Below, piece after piece: positions 27,760 through 38,118 of a DNA stretch of 64,000 nt; the stretch's first letter is position 1, and every line of letters starts with the position of its first letter. The notes beneath the pieces were generated by a model. It was not told the DNA's origin and made no database searches. It worked only from the letters and a program-made list of their open reading frames with translations. Position numbers and translations under genes: made by a program. This stretch comes from Martinezella tropici (GTDB taxonomy: Bacteria > Pseudomonadota > Alphaproteobacteria > Rhizobiales > Rhizobiaceae): positions 255,501-319,500 of the forward strand of contig NZ_QMKK01000025.1 of NCBI RefSeq assembly GCF_003287875.1. Direction: 5' to 3'.

Positions 27760-28068
27760 ATGAAAGCAGCAGCCGCAGTCCTGATTCTGACAACGATAGC
27801 GACAGCCGAGCCGGCAACGGCCATCTCGCGCTACGAGTCGTCGAGCAAAACGTGCGCGTCCGTGCAGCAACTGATCGCCAGCGAGCGCGCCGCAATATTT
27901 CGCTATCCTTCCCGAGGCGGCCGTATCGTGCTGTATGACCGGTACGTTGCCGATGACGGCCAATGTGGTTCGGGAGACTATGCCGCTCGCGCCTACGTCC
28001 CGACGAAAGACAATCCGCTCTGCCCGGTGCATAACTGCAAATCGTCTTCCATTTTCAATCCGCATTAG
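27760..28068 (+). CDS. small secreted cysteine-containing protein, unknown
   Basis: 102 residues. A signal peptide (about 1-22, MKAAAAVLILTTIATAEPATA) leaves a mature protein of about 80 residues with four cysteines (KTC, GQC, PLC, HNC), consistent with two periplasmic disulfides. AAGGAGG sits 9 bases before the ATG at 27760; a longer in-frame start at 27574 lacks a ribosome site and would bury the signal peptide. I do not recognise the family. Isolated gene between the importer and a PraR-like regulator. Confidence 0.75.
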   Translation: MKAAAAVLILTTIATAEPATAISRYESSSKTCASVQQLIASERAAIFRYPSRGGRIVLYDRYVADDGQCGSGDYAARAYVPTKDNPLCPVHNCKSSSIFNPH

Positions 28069-28273
28069 CGCGCTGATACGCATTGATGCTTCGGATTTTC
28101 TGTGGGTATGTGACGATGGGATTACAAAATATTACAGAAAATGACTCTCGGTTGAATTCTACCCATATTTAACGCACATTTTGCGGGCAGATAGAGCACC
28201 CGAATCCTACTTCCGGGTCTCGCGAAGTAAGGTGATATCCGCTAGGTCCCCTGTTTGATAAGGAGATTGCGCA

Positions 28274-28732
28274 GTGAGTGCAAAAGTACCAAACCCGATC
28301 GATGCCTATGTTGGCTCTCGCGTGCGCACGCGTCGACTTATGCTCGGCATGAGTCAGGAGCGGCTCGCTGAGCAAATTGGCGTTACCTTTCAGCAGGTCC
28401 AGAAATACGAAAAGGGCACCAATCGCATCGGTGCCAGCCGGCTGCAGGCGATAGCTGGCGTGCTGGCCGTGCCGGTTGCCTTCTTCTTCCAGCAGGACAA
28501 TACGCAGCCGCTGAACACGGACGGCCTCGGCGCGATCAACGGCCTTGAGGATCTGTCGGAGTTCCTGACCTCGAAAGAGGGCCTGAATCTCAACAAGGCA
28601 TTCATGAAGATCAACGATCCCAGCGTCCGCCAGTCGGTGCTGACGTTGATCAAGTCGCTGGCGAATGCGTCCGATTCCCTGACGGACCATGTGCCTCGGA
28701 CGGCGAACATGTCGGCAAGCCTTCGCAACTGA
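28274..28732 (+). CDS. XRE-family regulator, PraR/PhrR-like
   Basis: 152 residues. A Cro/CI-type helix-turn-helix covers about 12-70 (LMLGMSQERLAEQIGVTFQQ, KYEKGTNRIGASRL), very like the rhizobial PraR/PhrR family, including PVAFFF after it. PraR controls quorum-sensing and attachment genes in Rhizobium leguminosarum; this may be a paralogue, since the C-terminus looks divergent. Start is GTG at 28274 with AAGGAG upstream. Stands alone. Confidence 0.88.
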   Translation: MSAKVPNPIDAYVGSRVRTRRLMLGMSQERLAEQIGVTFQQVQKYEKGTNRIGASRLQAIAGVLAVPVAFFFQQDNTQPLNTDGLGAINGLEDLSEFLTSKEGLNLNKAFMKINDPSVRQSVLTLIKSLANASDSLTDHVPRTANMSASLRN

Positions 28733-29084
28733 CCTCCGGCCTCCCGGCAAACGGGCCGCGGGCATGTGCCTGCGCCAGCCTGAAACATGCTGTGAGACCT
28801 CGCATCCAGGCCCGCTGCCGAACCGTCCCGTGGACGGCGGCGGCGGCCGAGGTCATGCCGCATTAGGCTTCCGGCACCAGGATATTGCTTGCCGTGCTTT
28901 TCGCCGGTCCGCGCTTCAAACCGTTTCACTCCCTGAAATTGCAAAGTCAAGATTTTGCCGCAATCAGGCCTCGTGTCACGCTGCGTGTCACGCGCCAAGC
29001 TGCAAAACATCCGTTACGCTTTGCTCATGTTCCCGGACCAGACACGATTCGTCTGCCGGGAACGGCGGCAATAGAGGGCATGAA
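28733..29084. other. gene-free stretch
   Basis: 352 bases between the XRE gene and a small gene. I see no convincing gene or strong hairpin. The only structure is a short tandem repeat of CGTGTCACGC near 28973-28992 that could be a regulator site for the downstream gene. Confidence 0.4.
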
Positions 29085-29324
29085 ATGACAGCATTACTTC
29101 CGATCGGAGCAGCGCAGCAGGATCCAGACTCGCTCAAGGAACTGGCATCAATCGCTCGGCTCATCACCTATGCAAGGCAGAGCGCCAAGAACCTGAATGC
29201 GGAATTCCCGGTCTGGTGCCTGGATTTGGCACTGGGGGCCGTGTTGCAGGAAATGTATGCAAATGGCTTGCCGAATCCCTTGTTCGACGAGGGTACGGAG
29301 ACAGCAAACGTGGTGGCACACTGA
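29085..29324 (+). CDS. small conserved-looking hypothetical protein
   Basis: 79 residues, soluble, no signal peptide, mainly helical by appearance (SLKELASIARLITYARQSAK). It looks like a small orphan protein common in rhizobia, but I cannot name a domain. The ATG at 29085 follows GAGGGCATGAA. A perfect 14-base hairpin 35 bases after its stop supports a genuine transcription unit. A longer in-frame extension upstream to 28689 has no coding character. Confidence 0.65.
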   Translation: MTALLPIGAAQQDPDSLKELASIARLITYARQSAKNLNAEFPVWCLDLALGAVLQEMYANGLPNPLFDEGTETANVVAH

Positions 29325-29358
29325 GCTGATCGATTCCGGCTTCCACCGGGATCTCGAA

Positions 29359-29396
29359 CAATGCCGATATGGTTTCAACCAGCCATATCGGCATTG
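29359..29396 (+). terminator. probable transcription terminator
   Basis: A perfect 14-base inverted repeat (CAATGCCGATATGG, 29359-29372, with its complement at 29383-29396) and a 10-base loop. Only a weak T-run (TTGCTTT) follows, so termination strength is uncertain. Confidence 0.6.
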
Positions 29397-29531
29397 TTGC
29401 TTTGAGCAGGAAGGCTGCCGGGCGGACGGGATAAAACAACACCAGAAAAATGCGCAGCGGCTTTCCGTCCGGAATTGCGATAAATTGATGAGATGGAACG
29501 GCTCGGAAATTCCGTGAAAAACTGAACCGCT

Positions 29532-30209
29532 CTAACGAGCATCCTTGCGCGGCTGCACGCCCGCGACGAAAATCGAAATGCATTGGCGCAAATGGCGCAG
29601 CCGCGTTTCGCGGTCCGGCCAGTCGCTCGGATGGCCAGGTTTGGAAATCATGGCACCGAAGATCATGTTCATCAGCATGCGCGCGCCGCTGGCCACATCG
29701 GCAATCTCGATCAGGCCGCGTCTTTGCTGCTGACTGAGCCAGTCGGCAAGCATCTGCTGCGATTGCTTGGCGCCATACGTGTGCAACAGCGTCGCAATCT
29801 CCGGGAATTGCTGCGCTTCGCTGATGGAAAGATGGATGAAAGCCTCGCGTTCGCGCTCCTGGGCTTCATCCATATCGATCATGAAGATCTGCTCGAGCGC
29901 CTCGACGAGGGGTAGATTCTCGTCGGGATCGCGCGGAAGGGCCAGCATGGATGCCCGGTGTTCGGCAATGATCGCCTTGAACAAGTCAGCCTTGCTCGGA
30001 AACAACTTGTAGAGGGTCTGTTTTGAAATCCTGCATCTGGCGGCAACGAGATCCATCGTCGTACTGCCGTAACCAAGTTCATAGAAGGTGGCACGCGCCA
30101 CCCCGACGATCTCCGCGCGGCGCGCGTCGTCATTTGCGGTTTTCGGGCGGCCGCGCGGTCGTCGCCTGGCGGCCTGATCTGCCTTGCCTGCTCGTTCTTT
30201 TGTCAGCAC
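29532..30209 (-). CDS. TetR/AcrR-family repressor of the adjacent RND pump
   Basis: 225 residues. A basic N-terminal tail (ARRRPRGRPK) precedes the TetR helix-turn-helix (about 35-80, FYELGYGSTTMDLVAARC, then KQTLYKLFPSK), and a helical ligand domain follows. It is divergent from an RND efflux operon across a 102-base gap, the standard AcrR-like layout. Drug or flavonoid-like inducers are usual for this class in rhizobia; none can be assigned here. Confidence 0.92.
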   Translation of the reverse strand: MLTKERAGKADQAARRRPRGRPKTANDDARRAEIVGVARATFYELGYGSTTMDLVAARCRISKQTLYKLFPSKADLFKAIIAEHRASMLALPRDPDENLPLVEALEQIFMIDMDEAQEREREAFIHLSISEAQQFPEIATLLHTYGAKQSQQMLADWLSQQQRRGLIEIADVASGARMLMNMIFGAMISKPGHPSDWPDRETRLRHLRQCISIFVAGVQPRKDAR

Positions 30210-30252
30210 TTCCGTCTTGGCCCCAACAGCCGAATGCGATTGACATTTGAAG

Positions 30253-30285
30253 CAGTATAAATATTTTCGGTACGACTTGGTACTG
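30253..30285. promoter_or_regulatory. candidate TetR operator between repressor and RND operon
   Basis: CAGTA (30253-30257) and TACTG (30281-30285) form an outer inverted repeat, and GGTAC occurs twice 10 bases apart (30269, 30279). The AT-rich TATAAATATTTT inside would serve as promoter. Position and symmetry suggest the TetR site. Confidence 0.4.
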
Positions 30286-30311
30286 TAAATAAGGCAACAG
30301 GAAATAGCAAC

Positions 30312-31613
30312 GTGCGAAAGCCCGCCAATCCCACTTCTGCGCCCACATATGCGATGGTATCCAACCGCTTTTCAGCCGGCCGCACCTCGACGACCGTCGC
30401 GGGGATTGCCCTCGCGATGTTGCTGGCCGGCTGCAACCAGCAGAATACGGCCCAAAACAACGCACCGGCCGTCAAGACGGAAGTCAGCGCGATGTCGCTG
30501 CATCCGCAATCCGTCGCAATCACCGCCGAGCTGCCTGGCCGCACCAGCGCCTATCTCGTTGCCGAAGTGCGGCCGCAGGTCGGCGGCATCATTCGCAGCC
30601 GCAATTTCAAGGAAGGCAGCGAGGTCAAGGCGGGCGATGTGCTCTATGAAATCGATCCCGCCTCGTATCAGGCATCCTATGACAGCGCCACCGCCGCCTT
30701 GCAGAAAGCGGAAGGGGCCGTGCCGAGCGCGCAGTCGAAAGTGGATCGTTATAAGAGCCTCACCGCACAGGACGCCGTCAGCAAACAAAATCTGGACGAT
30801 GCACTTTCCGCTTTGGCTCAGGCGAACGCCGACGTGGCATCGGCGAAAGCGGCCCTCGAAACGGCACGCATCAATCTAGACTACACCAAGATGCGCGCGC
30901 CGATCGGCGGCCGCGTCGATGCGTCCGCGGTAACGGTCGGCGCTCTCGTCACAGCCGAGCAAACGACTGCGCTGACCACCATTCGCCAGCTCGATCCCAT
31001 CAATGTCGACGTTACCCAGTCGAGCACGAACCTGCTCGAATTCCGGCGTGCCGTCGCCGAGGGCCGATTGAAGACCAGCGGCGACAACGTTTCCGTGCAT
31101 CTCACGCTCGAAGATGGCAGCCAGTATAAGGAAACCGGCAAGCTGGAATTCGCCGAATCCTCCGTCGCGGAAACCGTCGGCACAATTACGGTGCGCGCCG
31201 TCTTCCCCAATCCGGATCGCGTGCTGCTGCCCGGCATGTATGTTCGCGCGACCATTCAGGAAGGCATCGCCGAAAACAGCTTCCTGGTGCCGCAACGCGC
31301 TGTGACGCGCAACACCAAGGGCGAACCGATCGCCATGTTCGTAACCGCCGACGGCAAGGTGCACCAGCGGGTTCTGAAGGTGCAGCGCAGCATCGGCAAC
31401 AGCTGGCTGGTGAACGAAGGTTTGGCCGATGGCGATCGCGTGATCGTGGAAGGCACGCAGCGTGTCCGCGACGGCCAGGAGGTCACCGTCTCGCCAGTGA
31501 CCATCGACGATGCGACCGGTGAAGTGAAGCAGGCCGCCGCCGACAGCAAGCCTGCCGAACAGGCCGCATTGGAAAAGACCGACACCAAGAACGCCTCCGG
31601 CGCTCAGAAGTGA
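30312..31613 (+). CDS. RND efflux periplasmic adaptor (membrane fusion lipoprotein, AcrA-like)
   Basis: 433 residues. A lipoprotein signal ends in LAMLLAGC (lipobox), then barrel-sandwich, helical hairpin (about 110-165) and beta-barrel domains as in AcrA/MexA (VRPQVGGIIRSRNFKEGSEV, LDYTKMRAPIGGRVD). Links the inner-membrane pump to an outer-membrane channel not encoded here. Start: GTG at 30312 with AGGA upstream, or ATG 30354, which gives a more usual lipoprotein signal length. The RND pump starts 5 bases after its stop. Confidence 0.94.
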   Translation: MRKPANPTSAPTYAMVSNRFSAGRTSTTVAGIALAMLLAGCNQQNTAQNNAPAVKTEVSAMSLHPQSVAITAELPGRTSAYLVAEVRPQVGGIIRSRNFKEGSEVKAGDVLYEIDPASYQASYDSATAALQKAEGAVPSAQSKVDRYKSLTAQDAVSKQNLDDALSALAQANADVASAKAALETARINLDYTKMRAPIGGRVDASAVTVGALVTAEQTTALTTIRQLDPINVDVTQSSTNLLEFRRAVAEGRLKTSGDNVSVHLTLEDGSQYKETGKLEFAESSVAETVGTITVRAVFPNPDRVLLPGMYVRATIQEGIAENSFLVPQRAVTRNTKGEPIAMFVTADGKVHQRVLKVQRSIGNSWLVNEGLADGDRVIVEGTQRVRDGQEVTVSPVTIDDATGEVKQAAADSKPAEQAALEKTDTKNASGAQK

Positions 31614-31618
31614 GGTAG

Positions 31619-34600
31619 ATGATGTCTCGTTTTTTCATCGACAGGCCGATCTTTGCCTGGGTCATCGCCATCGTCATCATGCTCGCCGGCGCGCTTTCGA
31701 TCCTCACCTTGTCGATCTCGCAATATCCGCAGATCGCGCCGACCACGGTCAGCATTTCCGCCACCTATTCCGGTGCCGATGCCGCAACCGTCGAAAACTC
31801 GGTGACCAAGGTCATCGAACAGGGCATGACCGGTATCGACAATCTCGACTATATGACATCGACATCGACATCGACCGGCCAGGCGTCGATCTCGCTGACC
31901 TTCACCAACAAGGCCGATCCCGACGTCGCGCAGATGCAGGTGCAGAACAAGCTGCAGCTCGTCACCGCCCAGCTGCCGACGACCGTGCAGTCGACCGGGA
32001 TCATCGTTTCCAAGTCGACATCGAACTTCCTGATGGTTGTCGGTTTCGTGTCGACCGACGGCAAGCTCAACTCCAATGACCTCGCCGACTATGTTTCCAG
32101 CACGCTCAACGATACGCTCAAGCGCATCGAAGGCGTCGGCAACACACAGATTTTCGGCTCCGGCTATGCGATGCGCATATGGGTGGATCCGGACAAGCTT
32201 GCCAAATATCAGCTGATGGTGAGCGACGTCACCAGCGCGATCCAGTCGCAGAATTCGCAGGTTTCGGCTGGTCAGATCGGTGCCCTGCCGCAGCGCAAGG
32301 GTCAGCAGCTCAACGCGACCGTAACGGCCAAGAGCCGCCTGCAGACGCCGGAGCAGTTCGAAAACATCATCCTCAAGAGCCAGCCCAATGGCTCGCTGGT
32401 CCGTCTCAACGATGTCGCCACCGTCGAGCTCGGAGCTGAAAGCTATACGACCTCGAGCACCTATAACGGCCATCCCTCGGCCGGTCTTGCCGTCATGCTC
32501 GCGTCCGGCGCCAATGCCATCAATACGGCGGAAGCCGTGCGGACGACCATCGACAATCTGAAGCAGACGCTGCCGCCGAATGTCGAGGTGGTCTATCCTT
32601 ACGACACGACGCCCTTCGTGAAGCTGTCGATCGAGGACGTGGTCAAGACGCTGTTCGAGGCCATCGTGCTCGTCTTCATCGTCATGTTCGTCTTCCTGCA
32701 GAACATCCGCGCCACGCTGATCCCGACACTCGCTGTTCCGGTCGTCCTGCTCGGTACTTTCGGCGTGCTCTCGCTCTTCGGCTATTCCATCAACACATTG
32801 ACCATGTTCGGCATGGTGCTCGCCATCGGCCTTCTGGTCGACGACGCCATCGTCGTCGTCGAAAACGTCGAGCGCGTGATGGAGGAAGAAGGATTGTCGC
32901 CGCGCGAGGCGACAATCAAATCGATGCAGGAGATCACCGGTGCCTTGATCGGCATCGCCACGGTATTGTCGGCCGTGTTCATCCCGATGGCCTTCTTCTC
33001 CGGTTCGGTCGGCGTCATCTACCGCCAGTTCTCGGTGACGATCGTCTCGGCGATGATCCTCTCGGTCATCGTCGCCCTGATCCTGACGCCGGCCCTTTGC
33101 GCCACCATCCTGAAAAAACCCAAACACGGGGCGAAGGAAAAGGGCGTCTTCGGCTGGTTCAACCGCAATTTCGAGCGCGCGACGCATCGCTACCAACGCA
33201 GCGTCCACGGCATGATCCGCCTCACCATCGTCTTCCTGCTGGTATTCGTCGCAATCGGCGGTGCGGTGGCTTACCTGTTCAACCGGCTGCCGAGCTCCTT
33301 CCTTCCGGATGAGGATCAAGGCATCCTGCTGACAGCCATCCAGCTCCCCCCAGGCGCTACGAATTCGCGCACATGGACCGTGCTCGATCGGGTGAAGGAC
33401 TATTATCTCAACAACGAGAAAGACTATGTCGAAGGTGCATTCGCGGTCGCCGGTTTCGGCTTCAGCGGCCAGGGCCAGAATGTCGGTATCGTCTTCGTCC
33501 GGTTGAAGGACTTCGACCAGCGCAAGACGCCGCAGTCGAAGGCGCAGGCAATTGCCGGCCGCGCCATGGGTGCCTTCTCGAAGATCAAGGACGGCAACGT
33601 CTTCGCGCTGGCGCCTCCGGCGATCCCCGGTTTCGGCAGTTCGAGCGGCTTCGACTTCTTCATCAAGGATATCAACGGTGCCGGCCATGCCGCATTGATC
33701 CAGGCCCGCAACCAGTTGCTCGGCGCCGCGGCAAAGAACCCAAAGCTGTTCGGCACCCGTCCGAACGGCCAGGAAGATACGCCGCAATATTCCTTGAACA
33801 TCGATCAGGAAAAGGCGAGTGCGCTCAATATCGCCCTTTCCGACATCGACACGACCTTGTCGACGGCTTGGGGCGGCACCTATGTCAACGACTTCATCGA
33901 CCGCGGTCGCGTGAAGAAGGTTTACGTACAGGCCGACAAGAATTTCCGCATGCAGCCGGAGGATTTCGGCCGCTGGTACGTGCGCAACTCCGGTGGCGAC
34001 ATGGTACCCTTCTCGGCCTTCTCGAACGGCCAATGGAACTATGGTTCGCCGCGCCTCGAGCGTTATAACGGCTCGTCCGCCGTCGAAATCCAGGGGTCAG
34101 CAGCGCCGGGCGTTTCCTCGGGAGACGCCATGAACGAGATCGACAAGATCATGGCCAGCCTGCCGCCGGGCTTCAGCCACGAATGGACCAGCCTCTCCGC
34201 CCAGGAAAAGCTCTCCGGCAACCAGGCAAGCCAGCTTTATGCCATCTCCATCCTGGTCGTCTTCCTGGCGCTCGCCGCCCTTTATGAGAGCTGGTCGATC
34301 CCGCTTGCCGTCATGCTGTCGGTGCCGATCGGCATCTTCGGCGCCTTGTTGGCTGCAACCCTGTTCGGTCAGTCGAATGACGTCTACTTCAAGGTCGGCC
34401 TGCTGACGACCATCGGTCTGGCGGCCAAGAACGCCATCCTGATCGTCGAATTCGCCATCGAGCAGCAGAACCAGGGCAAGAACCTGATCGATGCGACGCT
34501 GGTGGCAGCCCGCCAGCGCCTGCGGCCGATCCTGATGACCTCGCTCGCCTTCATCCTCGGCGTCATGCCGCTGGCGATCGCCAACGGTGCCGGCTCAGGC

Positions 34601-34768
34601 AGCCAGAACTCGATCGGCATCGGCGTCATGGGCGGCATGATCTCGGCGACCGTGCTCGGCATCTTCTTCATCCCGCTGCTCTTCGTCTCGGTGCGCCGCA
34701 TCTTCAAGGGCAAAGTCGTGCCGACGGCAGCGGACACTCCCGCGACCGATACCGGGAGCACGCACTAA
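31619..34768 (+). CDS. RND multidrug efflux pump, HAE-1 family (AcrB-like)
   Basis: 1049 residues, full length for AcrB/MexB. Twelve membrane segments and two large periplasmic loops are evident. The proton-relay Asp pair is in [16 protein letters not shown], and the relay Lys is in [13 protein letters not shown]. Expels hydrophobic drugs or plant-derived compounds with the adaptor upstream. GAGG precedes the paired ATG codons. A strong terminator follows, closing a two-gene operon without its own outer-membrane channel. Confidence 0.96.
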   Translation: MMSRFFIDRPIFAWVIAIVIMLAGALSILTLSISQYPQIAPTTVSISATYSGADAATVENSVTKVIEQGMTGIDNLDYMTSTSTSTGQASISLTFTNKADPDVAQMQVQNKLQLVTAQLPTTVQSTGIIVSKSTSNFLMVVGFVSTDGKLNSNDLADYVSSTLNDTLKRIEGVGNTQIFGSGYAMRIWVDPDKLAKYQLMVSDVTSAIQSQNSQVSAGQIGALPQRKGQQLNATVTAKSRLQTPEQFENIILKSQPNGSLVRLNDVATVELGAESYTTSSTYNGHPSAGLAVMLASGANAINTAEAVRTTIDNLKQTLPPNVEVVYPYDTTPFVKLSIEDVVKTLFEAIVLVFIVMFVFLQNIRATLIPTLAVPVVLLGTFGVLSLFGYSINTLTMFGMVLAIGLLVDDAIVVVENVERVMEEEGLSPREATIKSMQEITGALIGIATVLSAVFIPMAFFSGSVGVIYRQFSVTIVSAMILSVIVALILTPALCATILKKPKHGAKEKGVFGWFNRNFERATHRYQRSVHGMIRLTIVFLLVFVAIGGAVAYLFNRLPSSFLPDEDQGILLTAIQLPPGATNSRTWTVLDRVKDYYLNNEKDYVEGAFAVAGFGFSGQGQNVGIVFVRLKDFDQRKTPQSKAQAIAGRAMGAFSKIKDGNVFALAPPAIPGFGSSSGFDFFIKDINGAGHAALIQARNQLLGAAAKNPKLFGTRPNGQEDTPQYSLNIDQEKASALNIALSDIDTTLSTAWGGTYVNDFIDRGRVKKVYVQADKNFRMQPEDFGRWYVRNSGGDMVPFSAFSNGQWNYGSPRLERYNGSSAVEIQGSAAPGVSSGDAMNEIDKIMASLPPGFSHEWTSLSAQEKLSGNQASQLYAISILVVFLALAALYESWSIPLAVMLSVPIGIFGALLAATLFGQSNDVYFKVGLLTTIGLAAKNAILIVEFAIEQQNQGKNLIDATLVAARQRLRPILMTSLAFILGVMPLAIANGAGSGSQNSIGIGVMGGMISATVLGIFFIPLLFVSVRRIFKGKVVPTAADTPATDTGSTH

Positions 34769-34811
34769 CGAAACATAGCTCGCCATCGGTATCGAGAAGC
34801 GGCTTGAACCA

Positions 34812-34846
34812 AAAAGGGCTCCCGTCGGCAATGCGGGAGCCCTTTT
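34812..34846 (+). terminator. terminator of the acrAB-like operon
   Basis: A perfect 13-base stem (AAAAGGGCTCCCG / CGGGAGCCCTTTT) with a 9-base loop and trailing T-rich sequence. The A-tract before and T-tract after mean it could also terminate transcription on the opposite strand. Confidence 0.92.
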
Positions 34847-35010
34847 ATTTTGATAGCACGTACTCCGAAAGAGTTTCCTGCTGTGCGTGAGGAGCGTGGG
34901 CACCATAGATCCTTCTCTCTCGGAGAGAATGGGCAAGAACTATATGTCTGGCCTCAAAGCCCTACACGGGCATCCTCTATCTCCACCAATGATCAGTGAA
35001 ACAGCGCCCG

Positions 35011-38000
35011 TCAGTTCGACGAAGCCGGAACCGCCGCCGCAGTCTGCGGCTTCGGAGACCATCTCGCATGCAGCTTGGCAAGCATCAGGTAGATGATCGG
35101 CGTGGTATAGAGCGTCAGCACCTGCGACACGACAAGACCGCCGACGATGGTGATGCCGAGCGGCCGGCGCAGCTCCGAGCCTGGGCCGGTGGCGATGATC
35201 AGCGGGATCGCGCCCATCAGCGCCGCCAGCGTCGTCATCAGGATCGGCCGGAAACGCTTGAGGCACGCCTGATAGATGGCCTCCTCCGAAGACAGGCCGA
35301 GCGTTCGCTCGCCCTGCAGGGCGAAATCCACCATCATGATGCCGTTCTTCTTGACGATGCCGATCAGGAGGATGATGCCGATGAAGGCGATCAGCGTCAG
35401 CTCCGTACCGCTGACGGCGAGCGCCAGCAGCGCACCGAGACCGGCCGACGGCAACGTCGAGATGATCGTCAGCGGATGCGCCAGGCTCTCATAGAGGATA
35501 CCGAGGACGATATAGACCGTCAGCAAAGCTGCCAGCAGCAAGAGCGGCTGGCTGCCGGACGATTGTGTGACGCTCGCGGCATCGCCGGCAAAATCCGCAT
35601 GCAGCGTATCGGGCAGATGCATGTCGAGCACGGCTTTCTGTATGGCATCGTTGGCCACCTGCAGCGGGATATTGAGCGCCAGATTGTAGGAGATCGTCAC
35701 GGCAGGATACTGTCCCTGGTGGTTGACCACCAGCGGCGCGAGCGTTCGATCGATCGATGCGACGGCGCTCAGCGGTACTTGCGTGCCGCCGGAGGCCGGC
35801 ACATAGAGCTTAGAAATATCATGTGGGTCGAGCGCATAATTCGGATCCGCTTCCAGCACGACGCGATACTGGTTGCGCTGCGTGTAGATTGTCGAGATCT
35901 GCCGCTGCGCGAAAGCGTTGTTCAGCGCGGCATCGATGGACTGGATGTTGACGCCGAGCTGCGAGGCCATGCTGCGGTCGATATTGACGGTCGCCTGCAA
36001 GCCGTTGGGCTGCCTGTCGGTCGCGACATCGGTCAGTTCGTGAAGGGCCTGGAGGCGCTGCAACACCTTGGGTGCCCATTCGACCAGCTCGTCATAATTC
36101 GCGCCCCAGACGGTGAATTGATACTGCGATTGCGACTGGCGCGCCCCGGCGCGGATATCGCCGGGCGAAAACAGGAAGGTGCTGAGGCCTGGAACGGCCA
36201 TCAACTGCTTACGGAGCCGGTCTATGACGTCGGCCGTTGGCGCACGCTCCGATTCCGGCTTCAGCGAGATAAAGAGCTGCCCGCGATTGATGGAGCTGGA
36301 GAAGCCTCCACCACCCACGGAGGAGCCAATACCGGAAACGGCGGGGTCCTTCGAGGCGATATCGGCGGCCTGCTGCTGCAGCTTCACCATGGCCGGATAG
36401 GAAATATCGGTCGCCGCCTGCGTTCCGCCCTGGATGAAACCGTTATCGTCCTGCGGAATAAAGCCCTTGGGAACCTTGACGTAGAGATAGCCCGACATGA
36501 CCACGCAGGCGATGATGACAAGTACGGAAAGAACTCGATGGTGCAGCACGGCCTTCAGCGTGCGGCCGTAAAATCCGATAATCGCAGCCAACGTGCCCTC
36601 GACGAGGCGGCCGAACGGACCGGGCCGTGCATCGATATCATGCGGACGCAGGCGATGGCCGCAGATCATCGGCGTCAGCGTCAGCGATACCAACGTCGAA
36701 ACGACGATCGTAAAGCCGAGCGTCAGCGAAAAGGTCTGAAAGAAGCGGCCGACGATGCCGCCCATGAAGAACAGCGGTATGAAGGCGGCAAGCAGCGATA
36801 GGCTGATCGAGATGACAGTGAAGCCGATCTGCTTGGCGCCCTCGAGCGCCGCCCGCATGGGCTTCATGCCGGTTTCCAGATTGGCATAGATGTTCTCGAT
36901 CATGACGATGGCGTCGTCGACGACGAAGCCGACGGAGACGGCGAGCGCCATGAGGGAGAGATTGTCGATCGACAGCCCGAAGAGCCACATCGCGGCAAAG
37001 GTCCCGGCAAGCGACAGCGGCACGGTGACGCCGGCGGCAAAGGTCGGCGTGGCGCGCCGCAGGAAGATAAAGACCACGGCCATGACAAGGCAGATCGTGG
37101 CAAGCAGCGTCCATTGCATGTCGTTGACGCTGGCATGGATCGTCGTGGTGCGGTCGGAAAGAATGGAGACGTTCACCCCGGCGGGGATGAGCCGCTGCAG
37201 CTCGGGGATCAGTTGCTTGACGCCATCGACAGTGGCGATGACATTCGCATCCGCCTGCTTGGTGATGTTGAGCAGCACGGCCGGCTTGCCATCATACCAG
37301 GCATCGGAGCGACTGTTGCGCACGCCCGGCTCGACTGTGGCGATATCGGAGAGACGAACGGCTGTGCCGTCGCCGCTCTGCACGATGATCCTTCCATAGG
37401 CTTCCGGCGTGCGCAGCTGGCTGTTCATGGCAACGGAAAACGCGCCGCCTGCTCCATCGATGGAGCCGAAGGGACCGAGCACATTGGCGTTGACGATTGC
37501 CGTGCGCACGGCATCGAGCGATAGGCCCATGGCCGCGAGCCTGTCGGGATCCAGGCGAACACGTATCGCCGGCTGATCGGCACCGCTCACCGTTACACCG
37601 CCGACGCCATCCACCTGCGAGATGCGCTGCACCACCACGGTATCCGCCGCATCATAGATGGCGCTCGGAGAGACGTTGTCTGAAGTCAGCGCCAGAATAA
37701 GAACGGGGGCCGCAGCCGGATTGATCTTGCGGAAGGACGGCAAGGTCGGCAGATCGCCCGGCAGGTCGGTCGCCGCCGCGTTCAGCGCCGCCTGCACGTC
37801 TTGGGCGGCGCCATCAACGCTGCGCGAGAGGTCGAATTGGGCAATGATGGTGCTCGATCCGAGCGAGCTCACCGATGTCAGCTGCGTCACGCCGGCGATC
37901 GTGCCGAGATGGCGCTCAAGCGGGGCTGCAACGCTCGCCGCCATGCTGGCGGGATCGGCGCCGGGACGGCTGGCGGAGACGACGATGGTGGGAAGGTCGA

Positions 38001-38118
38001 CGGTCGGCAGGCTTGCGACGGGCAAAAAGCGATAGGCAACGATGCCGAGGATCACCAACCCGATCGCCAGAAGCGTCGTCCCGACCGGGCGTTTGACGAA
38101 CGGCTCGGAGATATTCAT
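35011..38118 (-). CDS. mdtC: RND efflux pump subunit, MdtC-like
   Basis: 1035 residues with the RND architecture of twelve membrane segments. The Asp pair is in GFVVDDAIVMIENI. Together with the preceding gene it forms the two-pump (MdtB-MdtC / MuxB-MuxC) heteromultimer. Its ATG overlaps the TGA of mdtB by 4 bases. Last gene of the operon, tail-to-tail with the AcrB-like operon; no outer-membrane channel gene follows. B versus C was assigned from gene order. Confidence 0.9.
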   Translation of the reverse strand: MNISEPFVKRPVGTTLLAIGLVILGIVAYRFLPVASLPTVDLPTIVVSASRPGADPASMAASVAAPLERHLGTIAGVTQLTSVSSLGSSTIIAQFDLSRSVDGAAQDVQAALNAAATDLPGDLPTLPSFRKINPAAAPVLILALTSDNVSPSAIYDAADTVVVQRISQVDGVGGVTVSGADQPAIRVRLDPDRLAAMGLSLDAVRTAIVNANVLGPFGSIDGAGGAFSVAMNSQLRTPEAYGRIIVQSGDGTAVRLSDIATVEPGVRNSRSDAWYDGKPAVLLNITKQADANVIATVDGVKQLIPELQRLIPAGVNVSILSDRTTTIHASVNDMQWTLLATICLVMAVVFIFLRRATPTFAAGVTVPLSLAGTFAAMWLFGLSIDNLSLMALAVSVGFVVDDAIVMIENIYANLETGMKPMRAALEGAKQIGFTVISISLSLLAAFIPLFFMGGIVGRFFQTFSLTLGFTIVVSTLVSLTLTPMICGHRLRPHDIDARPGPFGRLVEGTLAAIIGFYGRTLKAVLHHRVLSVLVIIACVVMSGYLYVKVPKGFIPQDDNGFIQGGTQAATDISYPAMVKLQQQAADIASKDPAVSGIGSSVGGGGFSSSINRGQLFISLKPESERAPTADVIDRLRKQLMAVPGLSTFLFSPGDIRAGARQSQSQYQFTVWGANYDELVEWAPKVLQRLQALHELTDVATDRQPNGLQATVNIDRSMASQLGVNIQSIDAALNNAFAQRQISTIYTQRNQYRVVLEADPNYALDPHDISKLYVPASGGTQVPLSAVASIDRTLAPLVVNHQGQYPAVTISYNLALNIPLQVANDAIQKAVLDMHLPDTLHADFAGDAASVTQSSGSQPLLLLAALLTVYIVLGILYESLAHPLTIISTLPSAGLGALLALAVSGTELTLIAFIGIILLIGIVKKNGIMMVDFALQGERTLGLSSEEAIYQACLKRFRPILMTTLAALMGAIPLIIATGPGSELRRPLGITIVGGLVVSQVLTLYTTPIIYLMLAKLHARWSPKPQTAAAVPASSN

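Noticed and set aside
28689..29084. Upstream extension of the 79-residue protein to 211 residues
   Set aside because: The added part has no coding character, overlaps the XRE gene end, and lacks a ribosome site; the short start at 29085 is better.
31604..34033. 809-codon open frame antisense to the RND pump
   Set aside because: It mirrors the AcrB-like gene, its translation is charged low-complexity sequence rich in Asp, Glu, Arg and His, and it arises from third-position GC bias.
34996..36801. 601-codon plus-strand frame opposite mdtC
   Set aside because: Arg/Asp/His/Gln-rich shadow of the mdtC frame without recognisable domain.
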